NCBI RefSeq assembly: GCF_030814995.1
Contig: NZ_JAUSVX010000022.1
Span: forward strand, 57,927-121,926
DNA from: Labrys wisconsinensis
GTDB lineage: Bacteria; Pseudomonadota; Alphaproteobacteria; Rhizobiales; Labraceae
Direction of reading: 5' to 3'
Length of the DNA: 64,000 bases
Positions 26,318 to 34,178 of the stretch are shown here, piece by piece; the first letter of the stretch is position 1; each line of letters opens with the position of its first letter. The notes beneath the pieces were generated by a model. That model saw only the letters and a list, made by a program, of their open reading frames with translations, was not told the DNA's origin and did not search any database. The position numbers and the translations under genes were made by a program.

Positions 26318-26369
26318 AGATAAGCAACAACTGCATCCGGATGCAACAGCTTTCTGCATCCGGATGCAG
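26318..26369 (-). promoter_or_regulatory. LacI-family double operator and promoter for the M81/ABC/SDR operon
   Basis: TGCATCCGGATGCA occurs at 26332-26345 and 26355-26368, centres 23 bases apart. On the minus strand a TTGCAT -35 element (plus-strand positions 26341-26346) overlaps the first copy and a -10-like TTATCT lies 17 bases further (26318-26323). This reproduces the arrangement at 9252-9304, about 70 bases from the M81 start. The rest of the 26251-26630 gap shows nothing recognisable. Confidence 0.85.
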
Positions 26370-26630
26370 CGATGCGTCTGCTGCTCCGTGGGTTGCTGCA
26401 TGGACAGCATCCGCCGTCGGGTCGTGGCACGGCAGCCGGCCTCCGCCGGCGTCCGCACGCGGGACGGGCGTCCCGTCGAAATGACGTGCACGGTCCCGTC
26501 CGGGTCCGGCGAGCCGCTGCTGGTGGATCAGGCCTGAGCCGGCTTCACAAATCCGCGGCACGGCCGCAGAGGTGGAAACACGGGTCGATCGGCGCCGCGC
26601 AATGGCCGCGCTCGCGCCGGACGGACGCGG

Positions 26631-27248
26631 CTACCGGTCCGTTCCGGAGAGCAGGACGTCGCCGACCGGCCCGGCATAGACCGTGCGGAAGGCGGCCTGG
26701 AATCGGTCTTCCGGCGTGTCGGCGGCGAAGGTCCGGCGAAAAGCGTCCTCCTGCGCCCGACAATGGCGGCTGATCGCCGCAAACAGGGCCGACGAGCCGA
26801 GCTTCGAGCCGGCATAGTCGTTGGCGAAGTCCAGGCTGCACTGGGTCAGCCGATGCATCGGCAGGCCATGGATGTCCGACCGGTCGACCGCGGCCAGGAC
26901 CTCCCTCTGCTTGCGCACGCCGCGCTCGAACGACGCCATGAACGCGCCGCGGACGCTGCGATAGACGGCGCTCGCGCTGGTGGCCTTCGCCTGGGCGTTG
27001 CCCGCCTCGACCAGCAGGGCCCGCGCCTTCTCCAGATAGGGCAGGCAACGCCGCTTCAGCTTGCCCTCGACGGCGGCGAAGACGGCGCGCTCCTTGGCCA
27101 GGCCGGCCTTGAAGGCGAAACTGTTGCCGCAGCTCGCGAATTCTACCGTGAGGTCGGCCGCCTGCTCGAAGCGGGCCTCCACTTGCCCGGCGAGCGCAGG
27201 GCTGCAGAGCATCAGGAGAACGAGTGCGATCCATCTCATGCGCGACAT
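26631..27248 (-). CDS. Secreted protein of unknown function
   Basis: A 205-residue protein. The start at 27248 (or the Met three codons later) opens a signal peptide, MRWIALVLLMLCSPALAG, with cleavage near residue 21. The mature part is largely alpha-helical, with several cysteines (SCGNSF, RRCLPYL, TQCSLDF, RHCRAQ) that could form two disulfides in the periplasm. No family was recognised. It is isolated: the operator region lies beyond its 3' end and the AraC gene is divergent. Confidence 0.75.
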   Translation of the reverse strand: MSRMRWIALVLLMLCSPALAGQVEARFEQAADLTVEFASCGNSFAFKAGLAKERAVFAAVEGKLKRRCLPYLEKARALLVEAGNAQAKATSASAVYRSVRGAFMASFERGVRKQREVLAAVDRSDIHGLPMHRLTQCSLDFANDYAGSKLGSSALFAAISRHCRAQEDAFRRTFAADTPEDRFQAAFRTVYAGPVGDVLLSGTDR

Positions 27249-27400
27249 GCCCCAACCGCCCGCTCCGTGAGCCCTGCATCGGAGACTCTTCCCTTGCGGA
27301 AGATCTGTCAACGAGGGGGGCATTTCGGGCAGTGCTGCCCTTGCCAGGTTCGCCTGCATGGACGACAAGAGCCGAGGCCGATCGACGGACGCGGGAGACG

Positions 27401-28210
27401 ATGAAGGGCCAGGTCCGCATGCTGCGCTGCAGGCTCGCCGGCGTCCAGGCGGTGGAGGCGCAGACGCGCCACGTCTTCGCCCGCCACAGCCACGAGCATT
27501 ACGGCATCGGCCTGATCCATCGCGGGGCGCATCGCTCCTCGAGCAGCCGCGGCATGGTCGAGGCCGGCGCCGGCGACATCATCACCGTCAATCCCGGCGA
27601 GGTGCACGACGGCGCGCCGATCGGCGATGCCGGCCGATCCTGGCGCATGCTCTACTTCGATCCGGCCGTCGTGCGGGCCGCCGCCGCCGACATCAGCCAG
27701 GACCACATCCGCGACTACGAGTTCACCTGGCCGGCGCTCCGGCAATCCGCAGCCGCCGTCCCGTTCGCGCGCCTGTTCGCCGCCCTGACCGACGGCAGCG
27801 GCGGCGTGCCGGGCCTGCATGAGGAGGGGCTGCTGCTCGATCTCCTCGGCGCCGTCGCCCACGAGCGCAGCCGGCGCGACGCCGCGCGGTCCGCCCCCGC
27901 GGCCATCCGCCGGGCCCGCGGCCTGATCGACGACGACCCGGCGGCGCCGGTGACGCTGGCCGATCTCGCCCGCGTCAGCGGCCTCAGCCGGTTCCAGGTG
28001 CTGCGTGGCTTTGCCGCCGCCACCGGCCTCACCCCGCATGCCTATCTCGTGCAGCGGCGCATCGACCTCGCCCGCCGGCTGATCGGCCGCGGCACGCGGC
28101 TGGCCGACGCCGCGGCGGCGAGCGGCTTCGCCGACCAGAGCCACATGACGCGGCTCTTCGTGCGCGCCTATGGCCTCGCGCCGGGCGCCTATGCCGCGGC
28201 GACGGCCTGA
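27401..28210 (+). CDS. AraC-family regulator with N-terminal cupin domain
   Basis: A 269-residue regulator. The ATG at 27401 follows GGGAG. The N-terminal AraC-binding cupin (about 20-105) has RHSHEHYGIGLIHRG and the GDIITVNPGEVHDG turn. Two helix-turn-helix motifs occupy about 170-265 (LADLARVSGLSRFQVLRGFA and ADAAAASGFADQSHMTRLF). It is followed 86 bases later by a LysE/RhtB exporter gene. AraC/LysE pairs of this type typically control amino-acid or metabolite efflux. Confidence 0.92.
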   Translation: MKGQVRMLRCRLAGVQAVEAQTRHVFARHSHEHYGIGLIHRGAHRSSSSRGMVEAGAGDIITVNPGEVHDGAPIGDAGRSWRMLYFDPAVVRAAAADISQDHIRDYEFTWPALRQSAAAVPFARLFAALTDGSGGVPGLHEEGLLLDLLGAVAHERSRRDAARSAPAAIRRARGLIDDDPAAPVTLADLARVSGLSRFQVLRGFAAATGLTPHAYLVQRRIDLARRLIGRGTRLADAAAASGFADQSHMTRLFVRAYGLAPGAYAAATA

Positions 28211-28296
28211 CCCCGCAATCGCGTTCAAGACCGGCCGGGGCCGATACGCTTGCCTGGGGCATCCGCGGATCGCGGAGCCTGCCTTGGGAGCGCGCC

Positions 28297-28908
28297 ATGA
28301 GCCTCGAATTCCTCATCACCTGCCTCGTCGTCGTCGCCTCGCCCGGCACCGGCGTGCTCTACACCCTGGCGGCCGGGCTCTCGCGCGGGCCGCGCGCCAG
28401 CCTTGCCGCCGCCTTCGGTTGCACGCTCGGCATCGTGCCGCATCTCGCCGCGGCCATCGGCGGGCTGGCGGCGATCCTGCACACCAGCGCGGTGGTGTTC
28501 CACGCCTTCCAGTATCTCGGCGTCGCCTATCTCCTCACCATGGCCTGGGGCGCCCTCAGGGAGGACGGGCCGCTCGCCATCGAACGGGATGCGCCGGCCC
28601 GGTCGCTGCGCGGCATCGCGGTCAAGGCGATCCTGGTCAACCTGCTCAACCCGAAGCTGTCGATCTTCTTCCTGGCCTTCCTGCCGCAATTCGTCGGCCC
28701 GAGCGAGGCCCATCCGCTGGCGCGCATGCTGGCGCTCAGCGGGGTGTTCATGGCCATGACCTTCGTGATTTTTGCCGGCTATGGTCTCTTCGCCGCCGCG
28801 GTGCGCGACCGGCTCGCCGCCCGCCCGCGCATCCTCGCCTGGACGCGTCGCAGCTTTGCCGCCGCCTTCGTCCTGCTCGGCGCGCGGCTGGCGCTGGCGG
28901 AGCGGTGA
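28297..28908 (+). CDS. LysE/RhtB-family amino-acid exporter
   Basis: A 203-residue inner-membrane protein with six predicted helices. The N-terminal SPGTGVLYTLAAGLSRGPRAS segment is the family signature (usually SPGPG) and KAILVNLLNPKLSIFFLAFLPQF in the middle is strongly diagnostic. It exports an amino acid or a related compound. It lies directly behind an AraC regulator and is convergent with pnkp (9-base gap). The substrate is not readable from sequence. Confidence 0.92.
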   Translation: MSLEFLITCLVVVASPGTGVLYTLAAGLSRGPRASLAAAFGCTLGIVPHLAAAIGGLAAILHTSAVVFHAFQYLGVAYLLTMAWGALREDGPLAIERDAPARSLRGIAVKAILVNLLNPKLSIFFLAFLPQFVGPSEAHPLARMLALSGVFMAMTFVIFAGYGLFAAAVRDRLAARPRILAWTRRSFAAAFVLLGARLALAER

Positions 28909-28917
28909 GAGGCGCGC

Positions 28918-31485
28918 TTACAGGCGCGGGTCGATCGGCTCGCTCTCCAGGGCCAGGATGGCGAAGACGCATTCGTGCACCTTCCGCAGCGGTTGGCCGG
29001 CGACGAAGCGCGCCAGGGCTTCGTGCCCCAGGGCGAACTCGCGCAGGGCCAGGGCGCGCTTGCCGCCGAGGCGGCGTTGCCTGAGGCGGACGAGATTGTC
29101 GGGCAGGTCGTATTCAGGCCCGTAGATGATGCGCAGATACTCCCGCCCCCGCACCTTGATCGCCGGCTGGATCAGCCCCTTCGCGCCCCGCGGCACGAAC
29201 GCGAGCGGCTTGACCACCATGCCTTCGCCCCCTTCGGCCGTCAGCACCTCCCACCAGGCGATCGCCGCGGCGCAGGCCGCGGCATCGTCGAGGGCGAGGT
29301 GCAGCGAGCGCGTGCGGGCGAAGGTCGCCTCGTCTGCGTCGACCAGCCGCTCCGCCATGGCGAGGTGCCAGGGATGGTCCTTGTCGAAATGCACCGCCCC
29401 CTCGCTGGCGAGCAGGTGAAAGGGTGCGACGCGGAGGTCCTCCACGCCGCGGACCGGCCAGGCATAGGGCCGCCAGGCGCTGGCATAGCGCTCGGCCTTC
29501 TCCAGCCGCGTCGCCAGCCGGTCGCGCGCCGCCTCGACGGCGACGCCCCGGCCGGCCGCCCGGCCCGCCGCGTCGAGCGCCGCCGCGAGCCCGGCGCACG
29601 CCGCCAGGGCGACCGGCTCATATTGCCGCTCGATCAGGCTCGAGGCCTTGGCCGACCAGGGCATGATCTCGGCGTCGAGCAGCAGCCAGTCGGTGGCGAG
29701 ATCCTCCCACAACCCGGCGGCATCCGCGGCGCGGCGGATACGACCGATCAGGCCTTCGCTCATGGCCCGGTCGGCGAGGAAGGGGCGGCCGGTGCGGGTC
29801 CAGATCGCCCCGGCTTCGACGGCGGCGGTGCCGAAGCGGCGCCGGGCCACGGCCTCGTCGCGGCAGAGCGCGACCAGGGCGCGCGAGCCCATGTGCTTTT
29901 CCTCCAGCACGACGTGGCTCTGCCCGCGATCGCGATAGAAGGCGAAGGCTTCCTCCGGCCGCTCCAGCCAGGCCGCCTCGGCGCTGGTCTCAACCGGCGA
30001 CATGGTGGGCGGCAGATGGATCAGCCATTGCGGCGCGACGGCGAAGCGGCTCATCACCTCCAGGGCCGCCGATGTGTTCTCCTCGGCGACGACGATGCGC
30101 TTCAGGAGGGTCGTGTCGATCCAGCGGCGGCCGGAGACGTCGGCATGGTCGAGGATCGCATCGGCCTCGGCCTGGCCGGACCGGCCGTCGCCGGCCGGCG
30201 CGAGCGGGCGGACGGGCTCCACATAGGTCCGCCGCGCCGGGACGCTCACCAGCTGCCGTTCCGGCCAGCGCAGGGCGGTCAGCCTGCCGCCGAACACGCA
30301 GCCCGTGTCGAGGCACAGCGTGTTGTTGACCCATTCGGCTTCCGGCACCGGCGTATGGCCGTAGACGACAGCCGTCCCGCCGCGGTAGTTCGCCGCCCAG
30401 TCGAGCCGCACCGGCAGGCCGAACTCGTCGGTCTCGCCGGTAGTCTCGCCATAGAGGGCGAAGTCGCGCACCGCCGGGGAGCCGCGGCCGATCATCTCCT
30501 GCTTGAGGCCGGCATGGGCGACGGCCAGCCGGCCGCCGTCGAGCCAGTAATGGCTGCGCAGGTCGTCGAGGAAAGCCTTCGCCTTCGCCTGGAAGGCCGG
30601 CGTCTGCGCCGCGAGCTGGTCGATGGACTCCTGCAGCCCGTGGCTGACGGTCACGGCTCGGCCCGCCATCCAGCGGGCGAGCTTGCGGTCGTGGTTGCCC
30701 ATGACCGCCAGGGCGTGCCCCGCTCCCACCGCCGCCATGACGATGCGCAGCACGTCGGGCGTGCGGGGACCACGGTCGACGAGGTCGCCGACGAAGACGA
30801 GCTTGCGCCCCGCGGGCGGCCCGATGTCGACGGCGTCGCCGTCGAGGGCGACGCGGTAGCCGAGGCTCTCCAGCAGGGCGATGAGCTCGTCGGCGCAGCC
30901 GTGCACGTCGCCGACGATGTCGAACGGGCCGGCATCGGCGCGCCGGTCGGTCCAGAGCGGCTTGCGCTCGACCGTGGCAGCCTCGATCGCGTCCGTCGAC
31001 GACAGGCGCCAGACCTGGCGGAAGCCCTCGCGCTGCAGGCCGCCGAAGCTCTTGCGGATCTCCCGGATCATGCGCTCGGGCACGCTCGGCCCGAAAGCCC
31101 GGTCCGGCCGCAGGGCGTTGCGGGCGACGCAGACCTTCAGCCCGGGATCGAGCACGATGGCGACCGGCAGGGCGTGCCAGCGCCGCGCCAGCTCGATCCA
31201 GGGCTTGCGGTCGGCCGCCCGGACATTGGTGGCGTCGATCACCGTGAGGCGGCGGTGCTTCAGCCGCAATCCGGCGATGGCGGCGACCAGCTCGAAGGCG
31301 TCCGCCGACACCGACTGGTCGGTCTCGTCGTCGCTGATCAGCCCACGGCAGCGGTCGGACGAGATCACCTCCGTCGGCGCGAACCAGCGCGCGGCGAAGG
31401 TCGACTTGCCCGAGCCGGTGGCGCCGATCAGCACCACCAGGGCGAAGTCGGGAATGTCGAGACGGGTCGGCTCCGGGGTGCTCAT
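28918..31485 (-). CDS. pnkp: Polynucleotide kinase-phosphatase of the Pnkp/Hen1 RNA-repair system
   Basis: An 855-residue three-domain RNA-repair enzyme. The N-terminal kinase has a P-loop, GATGSGKST, at 21-29 and adds 5'-phosphate. The central metallophosphatase (about 188-470) has GDVHGC, GDLVDRGP and GNHDRK and removes 2',3'-cyclic and 3'-phosphates. The C-terminal ligase-like nucleotidyltransferase (from about 480) has the adenylation lysine in EEKHMGSR and the GEGMVVKP motif. The length matches bacterial Pnkp. Its ATG overlaps the hen1 stop by 4 bases; Pnkp ligase activity is known to need Hen1. Substrates are tRNAs or other RNAs cut by ribotoxins. Confidence 0.96.
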   Translation of the reverse strand: MSTPEPTRLDIPDFALVVLIGATGSGKSTFAARWFAPTEVISSDRCRGLISDDETDQSVSADAFELVAAIAGLRLKHRRLTVIDATNVRAADRKPWIELARRWHALPVAIVLDPGLKVCVARNALRPDRAFGPSVPERMIREIRKSFGGLQREGFRQVWRLSSTDAIEAATVERKPLWTDRRADAGPFDIVGDVHGCADELIALLESLGYRVALDGDAVDIGPPAGRKLVFVGDLVDRGPRTPDVLRIVMAAVGAGHALAVMGNHDRKLARWMAGRAVTVSHGLQESIDQLAAQTPAFQAKAKAFLDDLRSHYWLDGGRLAVAHAGLKQEMIGRGSPAVRDFALYGETTGETDEFGLPVRLDWAANYRGGTAVVYGHTPVPEAEWVNNTLCLDTGCVFGGRLTALRWPERQLVSVPARRTYVEPVRPLAPAGDGRSGQAEADAILDHADVSGRRWIDTTLLKRIVVAEENTSAALEVMSRFAVAPQWLIHLPPTMSPVETSAEAAWLERPEEAFAFYRDRGQSHVVLEEKHMGSRALVALCRDEAVARRRFGTAAVEAGAIWTRTGRPFLADRAMSEGLIGRIRRAADAAGLWEDLATDWLLLDAEIMPWSAKASSLIERQYEPVALAACAGLAAALDAAGRAAGRGVAVEAARDRLATRLEKAERYASAWRPYAWPVRGVEDLRVAPFHLLASEGAVHFDKDHPWHLAMAERLVDADEATFARTRSLHLALDDAAACAAAIAWWEVLTAEGGEGMVVKPLAFVPRGAKGLIQPAIKVRGREYLRIIYGPEYDLPDNLVRLRQRRLGGKRALALREFALGHEALARFVAGQPLRKVHECVFAILALESEPIDPRL

Positions 31486-32846
31486 CGGGTGAACACCACC
31501 AGCTGCGAGATCGGTCCGCGCTCGGGATCGACCTCGCCGATGCCGGAATGCTCGGCCCGATAGCCCCAGCGCGCCTCGACGTCGGCGGCCCAGGCGCGCA
31601 GCTCGGCCCGGCTCCATTCGAAGCGATGGTCGGGATGCCGGAAGGCGCCGGCGACCAGGGTCGGGAAGAGCGTGTTGTATTCGGCATTCGGCGTGGTGAC
31701 GATCACGGTCTTCGGCCGGGCCGCGCCGAACACCACGGCAGCAAGGGCCGGCAGGCGATCGGCGTCGAGATGCTCGATCACCTCCACCAGCGCGGCCGCG
31801 TCGACGCCGTGCCAGCGCTCGTCGCGATAGGTGAGGGCGCCGTGCAGCAGCGTCACGCGGGCCTGCGCCGGACCGCGCCCGAGCTTCAGGCGCTCGGCCG
31901 CCCGCTCCAGCGCCTGCGCCGAGGCATCGAGCCCGACCAGCCGCTCGAAGCGGCGGTCCTGCACCAGGCGCTGCAGCAGCCGGCCCTCGCCGCAGCCGAG
32001 GTCGGCGACGCTGGTGGCGCCGGCCTGCGCCAGGGCGGCGGCAACGGTGTCGAGCCTGAGGTCGTGCAGGCGGACCGGCGCCTCGAGGGTCTCCTCACGT
32101 CCGTCGGTCCCCTGGTCCGGCGGCTCGGGCGCGTCGTCCGACACCAGCCGCGCCAGGGCTGCCCGCACCAGCGCGCCCCGGCGCTTGAGGTAGCGCCGGG
32201 CGATCAGGACCCGCTCGGGATGGGCGGCCAGCCAGGTGCCGCCCTTGGCCAGCAGCTTGTCGACCTCGTCGTCGCCGACCCAGTAATGCTTGGTCTCGTC
32301 GAGGACGGGGATCAGGACGTAGAGGTGATTGAGCGCATCGGCGAGGCGCATCGTGCCGGCGAGCCGGACCTCCATGTAGCGCGAGGGGCCGTGCTCGCCG
32401 GGAATGCGCCGGGCCTCGACCGTCCATCCCAGCGGCGCGAACAGGGATGTGAGCAGGTCGTCGGGGCCGCGGACGGGCAGGGGCGTGACGCGGATGTCGA
32501 GCGGGATCGGCATCGCCGCGAGCTCGGGCCGCTCGCGCGAGGTCCCCGCCATGGCGGACCGGAACAGCTTGTTGAGGGCGACCGACAGGAAGGACGAGGC
32601 GGCATAGGGCCGGTCGTTCACGTATTGGTCGATGAGGCCGTCGGCCTGCCCGCGCCCGCGCACGAGCCCGACCGGGTCGACGTCCAGCACCAGCGCCGCC
32701 TCGCAGCGCTCCGCCCCGGCCTGCGGGAAGAACACCGCGGCGCGGCCGAAGCCGAGCTCGACCTCGTTCACGCGGTCCGGGTGCTTCATCAGGAGGAAGC
32801 CGAGATCGGTCGCGGGTTGGTGGGTGGTGGCCAGGGACAGGAACAT
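31482..32846 (-). CDS. hen1: 3'-terminal RNA ribose 2'-O-methyltransferase Hen1
   Basis: A 454-residue protein. The N-terminal half, opening LSLATTHQPATDLGFLLMKHPDRV, is the bacteria-specific domain that activates the Pnkp ligase. The C-terminal methyltransferase has an AdoMet site at VADLGCGEG (about 288-296) and the metal-binding EVIEHLD (about 364-370), followed by a downstream His. It methylates the 2'-OH of the 3'-terminal nucleotide at a break before sealing, which marks and protects the repaired site against a second cut. First gene of the two-gene cassette; normal family length. Confidence 0.96.
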   Translation of the reverse strand: MFLSLATTHQPATDLGFLLMKHPDRVNEVELGFGRAAVFFPQAGAERCEAALVLDVDPVGLVRGRGQADGLIDQYVNDRPYAASSFLSVALNKLFRSAMAGTSRERPELAAMPIPLDIRVTPLPVRGPDDLLTSLFAPLGWTVEARRIPGEHGPSRYMEVRLAGTMRLADALNHLYVLIPVLDETKHYWVGDDEVDKLLAKGGTWLAAHPERVLIARRYLKRRGALVRAALARLVSDDAPEPPDQGTDGREETLEAPVRLHDLRLDTVAAALAQAGATSVADLGCGEGRLLQRLVQDRRFERLVGLDASAQALERAAERLKLGRGPAQARVTLLHGALTYRDERWHGVDAAALVEVIEHLDADRLPALAAVVFGAARPKTVIVTTPNAEYNTLFPTLVAGAFRHPDHRFEWSRAELRAWAADVEARWGYRAEHSGIGEVDPERGPISQLVVFTR

Positions 32847-32969
32847 GGGCGGCGAGGCTGCGGGTCCCGGAGCGGACGGCGTGGCGCGGAGATGCGCCCC
32901 GCCGGTCGGGCCGGCGGGCGCTCACCTATCATGGACCACGACAGGTTGCACCTTTGCGAACGGGCGCCC

Positions 32970-33401
32970 TCAGCCGTTGCCGGCGCCGTTCCTGGGATGG
33001 CCCGCGAGCTGCGGCACGTCGTCGGCGATGGCGTAATAGTCGCCCTTCTGCGCCGTGCAGAGGTGGAGGGTGAGCTTGAGGCCGGTGGGCTCGTCCAGGG
33101 TTCCCGCCGCGATCGAGAAATGCCCGCCGTCCAGCGGCGCATAGAACATCTGGGCGCCGCACTTGCCGCAGAAGCCGCGGCGGATCGAGGGCGAGGACCG
33201 GTACCAGCGCAGCTTGCGCCCGTCCTCGATGGCGATGTCCTCCGGCGCGCAGGCGGCATAGGCGGCGACATGGCTGTGCAGGCGGCGGCAGAACCTGCAG
33301 TGGCAGGCCCAGATGTCCCGCACCGGGCCGCGTATCGTGTAGCGCACCGCGCCGCACAGGCAGCTGCCGGTGAGCTGCCGCGGTTCTCCTGGAAAGCCCA
33401 T
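32970..33401 (-). CDS. GFA-family zinc protein (glutathione-dependent formaldehyde-activating-like)
   Basis: A 143-residue Cys-rich protein with the GFA fold. The metal-binding cysteines are visible in GSCLCGAVRY, CHCRFCR and GFCGKCGAQMFY. The ATG at 33401 (opening MGFPGE) is preferred because AGGA lies nine bases upstream; an ATG at 33410 sits directly against it. Family members are often annotated as GFA enzymes, though most have unproven activity. It is upstream of, and in the same direction as, hen1/pnkp, with a 123-base gap. Confidence 0.88.
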   Translation of the reverse strand: MGFPGEPRQLTGSCLCGAVRYTIRGPVRDIWACHCRFCRRLHSHVAAYAACAPEDIAIEDGRKLRWYRSSPSIRRGFCGKCGAQMFYAPLDGGHFSIAAGTLDEPTGLKLTLHLCTAQKGDYYAIADDVPQLAGHPRNGAGNG

Positions 33402-33436
33402 CCGTCCCATTCCTGTCTTGCCGTTCTGGAGAAAAG

Positions 33437-33460
33437 GACTATATAACTGGAACTATAGTC
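33437..33460. promoter_or_regulatory. Palindrome between the GFA and DUF1127 genes
   Basis: GACTATA (33437-33443) and TATAGTC (33454-33460) are perfect 7-base inverted arms around a 10-base spacer. The block is AT-rich and lies in the divergent intergenic region, so it is a plausible operator, for example for the ArsR-type regulator at 33774 or a HxlR/TetR protein. No binder is established. Confidence 0.5.
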
Positions 33461-33549
33461 ACGTCCATAGCCGCGGAGCAACCGGGCCGGATCATCCGGC
33501 GCGCCGGGACCGCGGACTCGTCCCGGGCGAAACCACGATGGAGGTTGCC

Positions 33550-33771
33550 ATGTTCGACAGGATCAGGCGTATCCTTGACGACGCGCGAGCGGCGCGGCAG
33601 CGTCGGGCCGCCATCGCGCTGCTGGATGGGCTCAGCGATCGCACGCTGGCCGATCTCGGCGTCGAGCGGTGCGACATCGAGCGCCTGGTGGACCGATCCG
33701 GTCCGGGGCGCCGGCGCGACGCACCGGCGGGGCTGGTCCATGGCGGCAGGTTTGCGCCGCACGGGTGGTAG
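33550..33771 (+). CDS. Small DUF1127 (YjiS-like) protein
   Basis: A 73-residue protein. The start at 33550 follows GGAGG by five bases. The conserved DUF1127 core is at about 20-45: LLDGLSDRTLADLGVERCDIERLV. Small Arg-rich proteins of this family in alphaproteobacteria can act in RNA binding and phosphate or carbon regulation, but this one is untested. It ends two bases before the ArsR-type gene, so the pair is probably cotranscribed. Confidence 0.85.
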   Translation: MFDRIRRILDDARAARQRRAAIALLDGLSDRTLADLGVERCDIERLVDRSGPGRRRDAPAGLVHGGRFAPHGW

Positions 33772-33773
33772 AG

Positions 33774-34103
33774 ATGCAGGATATCGCCTTCGACGTCGCG
33801 GCCCGGTGCATGGCCGAGCTCGGCCATCCCCACCGGCTGCAGATTTTCCGCCTGCTGGTCCGGGCCGGGCAGGACGGCATGTCGGTCGGCGCGCTGCAGA
33901 AGGCGCTCGGCATCCCGAAGTCGACCCTGGCGCACCATATCGCCCAGCTCGTCGCCGCCGGCCTGATGAGCCAGAGCCGCGAGGGCCGCATCCAGCGCTG
34001 CCGGGTCGATGCCGAGCGCACCCAGGCGCTGGTGGTGTTCTTCGTCAACGATTGCTGCGAGGGCCTGGCCGACCTGCCGGAGCTGAAGCGCCTGGCCTCG
34101 TGA
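33774..34103 (+). CDS. ArsR-family winged-helix regulator
   Basis: A 109-residue regulator with one winged-helix domain: MAELGHPHRLQIFRLLV (about 11-27) is the ArsR opening and VGALQKALGIPKSTLAHHIAQLVAAGL (about 36-62) the recognition region. No CxC metal-binding motif is seen in the alpha3 helix; a Cys pair in NDCCEGL near residue 94 could sense metals or oxidants. The gene follows the DUF1127 gene by two bases and precedes an unrelated pseudouridine-synthase gene. Confidence 0.88.
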   Translation: MQDIAFDVAARCMAELGHPHRLQIFRLLVRAGQDGMSVGALQKALGIPKSTLAHHIAQLVAAGLMSQSREGRIQRCRVDAERTQALVVFFVNDCCEGLADLPELKRLAS

Positions 34104-34178
34104 GTGCTTGGAGGGCGACAGAGGCGGGGATTTGCTCTAAACCGGCGCCGATCCCGCTTCGTCTCGTCCGGACCCCTG

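Noticed and set aside
33669..34103. A longer ArsR protein starting at 33669
   Set aside because: The extra 35 residues overlap the DUF1127 gene and look like shadow sequence; the ATG at 33774 begins just before the winged helix.
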